Origin: Begonia masoniana
Taxonomy: Eukaryota > Streptophyta > Magnoliopsida > Cucurbitales > Begoniaceae
Reading direction: 5' to 3'
NCBI GenBank assembly: GCA_022432975.1
Contig: CM039506.1
Location: 538,671 to 602,670, forward strand
DNA: 64,000 nucleotides
Below, in pieces: positions 60,801 through 64,000 of the stretch. The position numbers and the translations under genes were made by a program. The notes under the pieces were generated by a model. The model ran no database searches. It saw only the letters and a program-made list of their open reading frames with translations, and was not told the origin of the DNA. How positions within the stretch are numbered: position 1 is the first letter of the stretch; every line of letters starts with the position of its first letter.

Positions 60801-63800
60801 CTTCACTTCAATCGATTTGTTTCAAAAGAACTAAACGTATCAAGCTAATGAGGTTGACTGTTACATGACTTGTTGTTACAACCGAAGTTATCCATTTCAC
60901 CTTCAAGGCTTTAACTCAAAGTGATGAGAACAATGTGTATTGAGGACCCAATAAGCTTCATGGACACGTAATTAGGACTTAGTAATGTGTTTGATGAAGT
61001 ATAAGAACCTACACTTCAATCGATTTGTTTCAAAAGAACAGAACGTATCAAGCAAATGAGGTTGACTGTTACATGACTTGTTGTTACAACCAAAGTTATC
61101 CATTTCACATTCAAGTCTTTAACTTGAAGTGATGAGAACGAAGTGTATTGAGGACCCAATAGGCTTCATGGACGCATAATTAGGACTTAGTAATGCGTTT
61201 GATGAAGTAAAGGAACCTTCACTTCAATCGATTTGTTTCAAAAGAACAGAACGTATCAAGCTAATGAGGTTGACTGTTACATGACTTTTTGTTACAACCG
61301 AAGTTATCCATTTCACATTCATGGCTTTAACTTTAAGTGATGAGAACGAAATGTATTGAGGACCCAATAAGATTCATGGACGCGTAATTAGGACTTAGTA
61401 ATGCATTTGATGAAGTAAAAGAACCTTCAATTCAATCGATTTGTTTCAAAAGAACTGAACATATCAAGCTAATGAGGTTGAATGTTACATGATTTGTTAC
61501 AACCAAAGTTATCCATTTCACCTTCAAGGCTTTAACTTGAAGTGATGAGAACGAAGTGTATTGACGACCCAATAAGCTTCATGGACGCTTAAATAGGACT
61601 TAGTAATGCGTTGGATGAGGTAAAAGAACCTTCACTTCAATCGATTTGTTTCAAAAGAACTGAACGTATCAAGCTAATGAGGTTGACTGTTACATGACTT
61701 GTTGTTACAGCCAAAGTTATCCATTTCACCTTCAAAGCTTTAACTCGAAGTGATGAGAACGAAGTGTATTGAGGATCCAATAAGCTACATGGACACGTAA
61801 TTAGGACTTAGTAACGCGTTTGATAAAGTATAAGAATCGTCACTTCAATCGATTTGTTCTAAAAGAACAGAACGTATCAAGCAAATGAGGTTGACTGTTA
61901 CATGACTTGTTGTTACAACCAAAGTTATCCATTTCACATTCAAGGCTTTAACTTGAAGTGATGAGAACGAAGTGTATTAAGGACCCAATAAGCTTCATGG
62001 ACGTATAATTAGGACTTAGTAATGAGTTTGACGAAGTAAAGGAACCTTCACTTCAATCGATTTGTTTCAAAAGAACAGAACGTATCAAGCTATAGAGGAT
62101 GACTGTTACATGACTTGTTGTTACAACCGATGTTATCCATTTCACCTTCAAGGCATTAACTTGAAGTGATGAGAACGAAGTGTATTGAGGACACAACAAG
62201 CTTCATGGACGCGTAATTAGGACTTAATAATCCGTTTGATGAAGTAAAAGAACCTTCACTTCAATCGATTTGTTTCAAAAGAACTGAACGTATTCAGCTA
62301 ATGAGGTTGATTGTTACATGACTTGTTGTTACAACCGAAGTTATCCATTTCACCTTCAAGGCTTTAACTTTAAGTGATGAGAACGAAGTGTATTGAGGAC
62401 CTGATAAGCTTCATGGACGCGTAATTAGGACTTAGTAATGCGTTTGATGAAGTAAAAGAACCTTCACTTCAATCAATTTGTTTCAAAAGAACTGAACGTA
62501 TCAAGCTAATGAGGTTGACTGTTACATGACTTGTTGTTTCAACCAAAGTTATCCATTTCACCTTCAAGGCTTTAACTTGAAGTGATGAGAATGAAGTATA
62601 TAAAGGACCCATTAAGCTTCATGGACGCGTAAATAATACTTAGTAATGCCTTTGATGAGGTAAAAGAACCTTCTATTCAATCGATTTGTTTCAAAAGAAC
62701 TGTACGTATCAAGCTAATGAGGGTGACTGTTACATGACTTGTTGTTGCAAGCGAAGTTATCCATTTCACCTTCAAGGCTTTAACTTGAAGTGATTTGAAC
62801 GAAAAGTATTGTGGACCCAATAAGCTTCATGGACGAGTAATTAGGACTTAATAATGCGTTTGATGAAGTAAAAGAACCTTCACTTCAATCGATTTGTTTC
62901 AAAAGAACTGAACGTATCAAGCTAATGAGGTTGATTGTTACATGACTTGTTGTTACAACCGAAGTTATCCATTTCACCTTCAAGACATTAACTTTAAGTT
63001 ATGAGAACGATGTTTATTGAGGACCCAATAAGCTTCGTGGACGAGCAATTAGGACTTAGTAATGCGTTTGATGAAGTAAAAGAACCTTCACTTCAATCGA
63101 TTTGTTTCAAAAGAACTGAACGTAAAAAGCTAATGAGGTTGACTGTTATATGACTTGATGTTACAACCAAAGTTATCCATTTCACCTTAAAGGCTTTAAC
63201 TTGAAGTGATGAGAACGAAGTGTATTGACGACCCAATAAGCTTCATGGATGCGTAATTAGGACTTAGTAATGCGTTTGATGAAGTAAAAGAACCTTCACT
63301 TCAATCGATTTGTTTCAAAAGAACTGAACGTATCAAGCTAATGAGGTTGACAGTTACATAACTTGTTGTTACAACCGAAGTTATCCATTTCACCTTCAAG
63401 GCTTTAACTTGAAGTGATGAGAACGAAGTGTATTGAGGACCCAATAAGCTTCATGGACGCGTAATTAGGACTTAGTAATGCGTTTAATGAAGTATAAGAA
63501 CCTTCACTTCAATCGATTTGTTCCAAAAGAACCGAACGTATCAAGCAAATGAGGTTGACTGTTACATGACTTGTTGTTACAGCCGAAGTTATCCATTTCA
63601 CCTTCAAGGCTTTAACTTGAACTGATGAGAACAAAGTGTATTGAGGACCCAATAAGCTTCATGGACGCGCAATTAGGACTTATTAATGCGTTTGATGAAG
63701 TAAAAGAACCTTCACTTTAATCGATTTGTTCCAAAAGAACTGAACGTATCAAGCTAATGAGGTTGACTGTTACATGACTTGTTGTTACAACCGAAGTTAT

Positions 63801-64000
63801 CCATTTCACCTTCAAGGCTTTAACTTGAAGTGATGAGAACGAAGTGTATTGAGGACCCAATAAGCTTCATGGACGCGTAATTAGGACTTAGTAATGCGTT
63901 TGATGAAGTAAAAGAACCTTCACTTCAATCGATTTGTTTCAAAAGAACTGAACGTATCAAGCTAATGAGGTTGACTGTTACATGACTTGTTGTTACAACC
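57801..64000. repeat. 208-bp satellite, subfamily B (array III, right part), running off the window
   Basis: About 30 monomers, more diverged than the core, with recurring types such as ACTCGAAGTGATGAG followed by GGACACGTAATTAGG and AAGTATAAGAACC. A block at about 59,640-60,560 resembles 61,290-62,170 variant by variant (offset about 1.66 kb, eight monomers). The array continues past 64,000. Confidence 0.93.

Noticed and set aside
38000..64000. Repeated minus-strand frames of 60-95 codons in the satellite (for example at 46377-46625, 54545-54832, 60495-60743)
   Set aside because: They recur wherever a monomer happens to lack stops. Because 208 is not divisible by 3, each monomer shifts frame. 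No domain, and no conservation beyond the DNA repeat itself.

Overview
The window is plant nuclear repeat DNA, from a flowering plant and probably a eudicot; the species is not identifiable from sequence alone. The evidence is Ty3/gypsy chromovirus-type retrotransposons with very long LTRs (about 2.2-2.7 kb), a tRNA-iMet primer binding site, two Cassandra-type solo LTRs carrying a 5S rRNA-like domain, a decayed fragment of a plant RNA-dependent RNA polymerase (RDR3/4/5 class), and about 43 kb of a tandem satellite with a 208-bp monomer. No intact host gene is visible. The setting looks like centromeric or pericentromeric heterochromatin, but nothing in the sequence proves centromere identity.

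Layout. 1-5168: the 3' part of a plus-strand Ty3/gypsy element (RT, RNase H, integrase and chromodomain-like tail), its polypurine tract and a complete 2.6-kb 3' LTR. It is nested in the 3' LTR of a second, minus-strand element (5169-13102). That second element keeps its PBS, PPT, both LTRs (one truncated by the nesting) and a gag-like remnant, but has no recognisable pol. Its interior carries a same-strand, frameshifted RDR gene fragment. 13103-25005: satellite array I, starting with a diverged subfamily A (to about 22,550) and passing into subfamily B. 25006-27672: a 2.67-kb solo LTR of the first element's family, with 5-bp target duplications. 27673-33794: subfamily B satellite with one truncated and one full Cassandra LTR. 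33795-38069: a rearranged minus-strand gypsy element that retains only an RT/RNase H piece between two partial LTRs. 38070-64000: more B satellite, interrupted near its start by a second full Cassandra LTR and very homogeneous from about 46,000 to 57,800.

How it fits together. The satellite has grown by unequal exchange at several scales: monomers, 415-bp dimers, blocks of 1.27-1.66 kb, and a block repeated at about 10.07 kb offset. Retroelements inserted at intervals, so their presence or absence in duplicated copies gives a relative chronology. The LTR families share an ordered set of conserved motifs resembling splice acceptor and donor sites, suggesting LTR-derived leader RNAs are spliced. 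The most notable items are the RDR fragment inside a recently mobile, pol-less retrotransposon, the shared splice-like LTR architecture, two unrelated LTR insertions at the same base of the satellite monomer, and the duplicated 5S-bearing solo LTR inside the array. Several short stretches with dense single-base indels look like residual assembly or consensus error.
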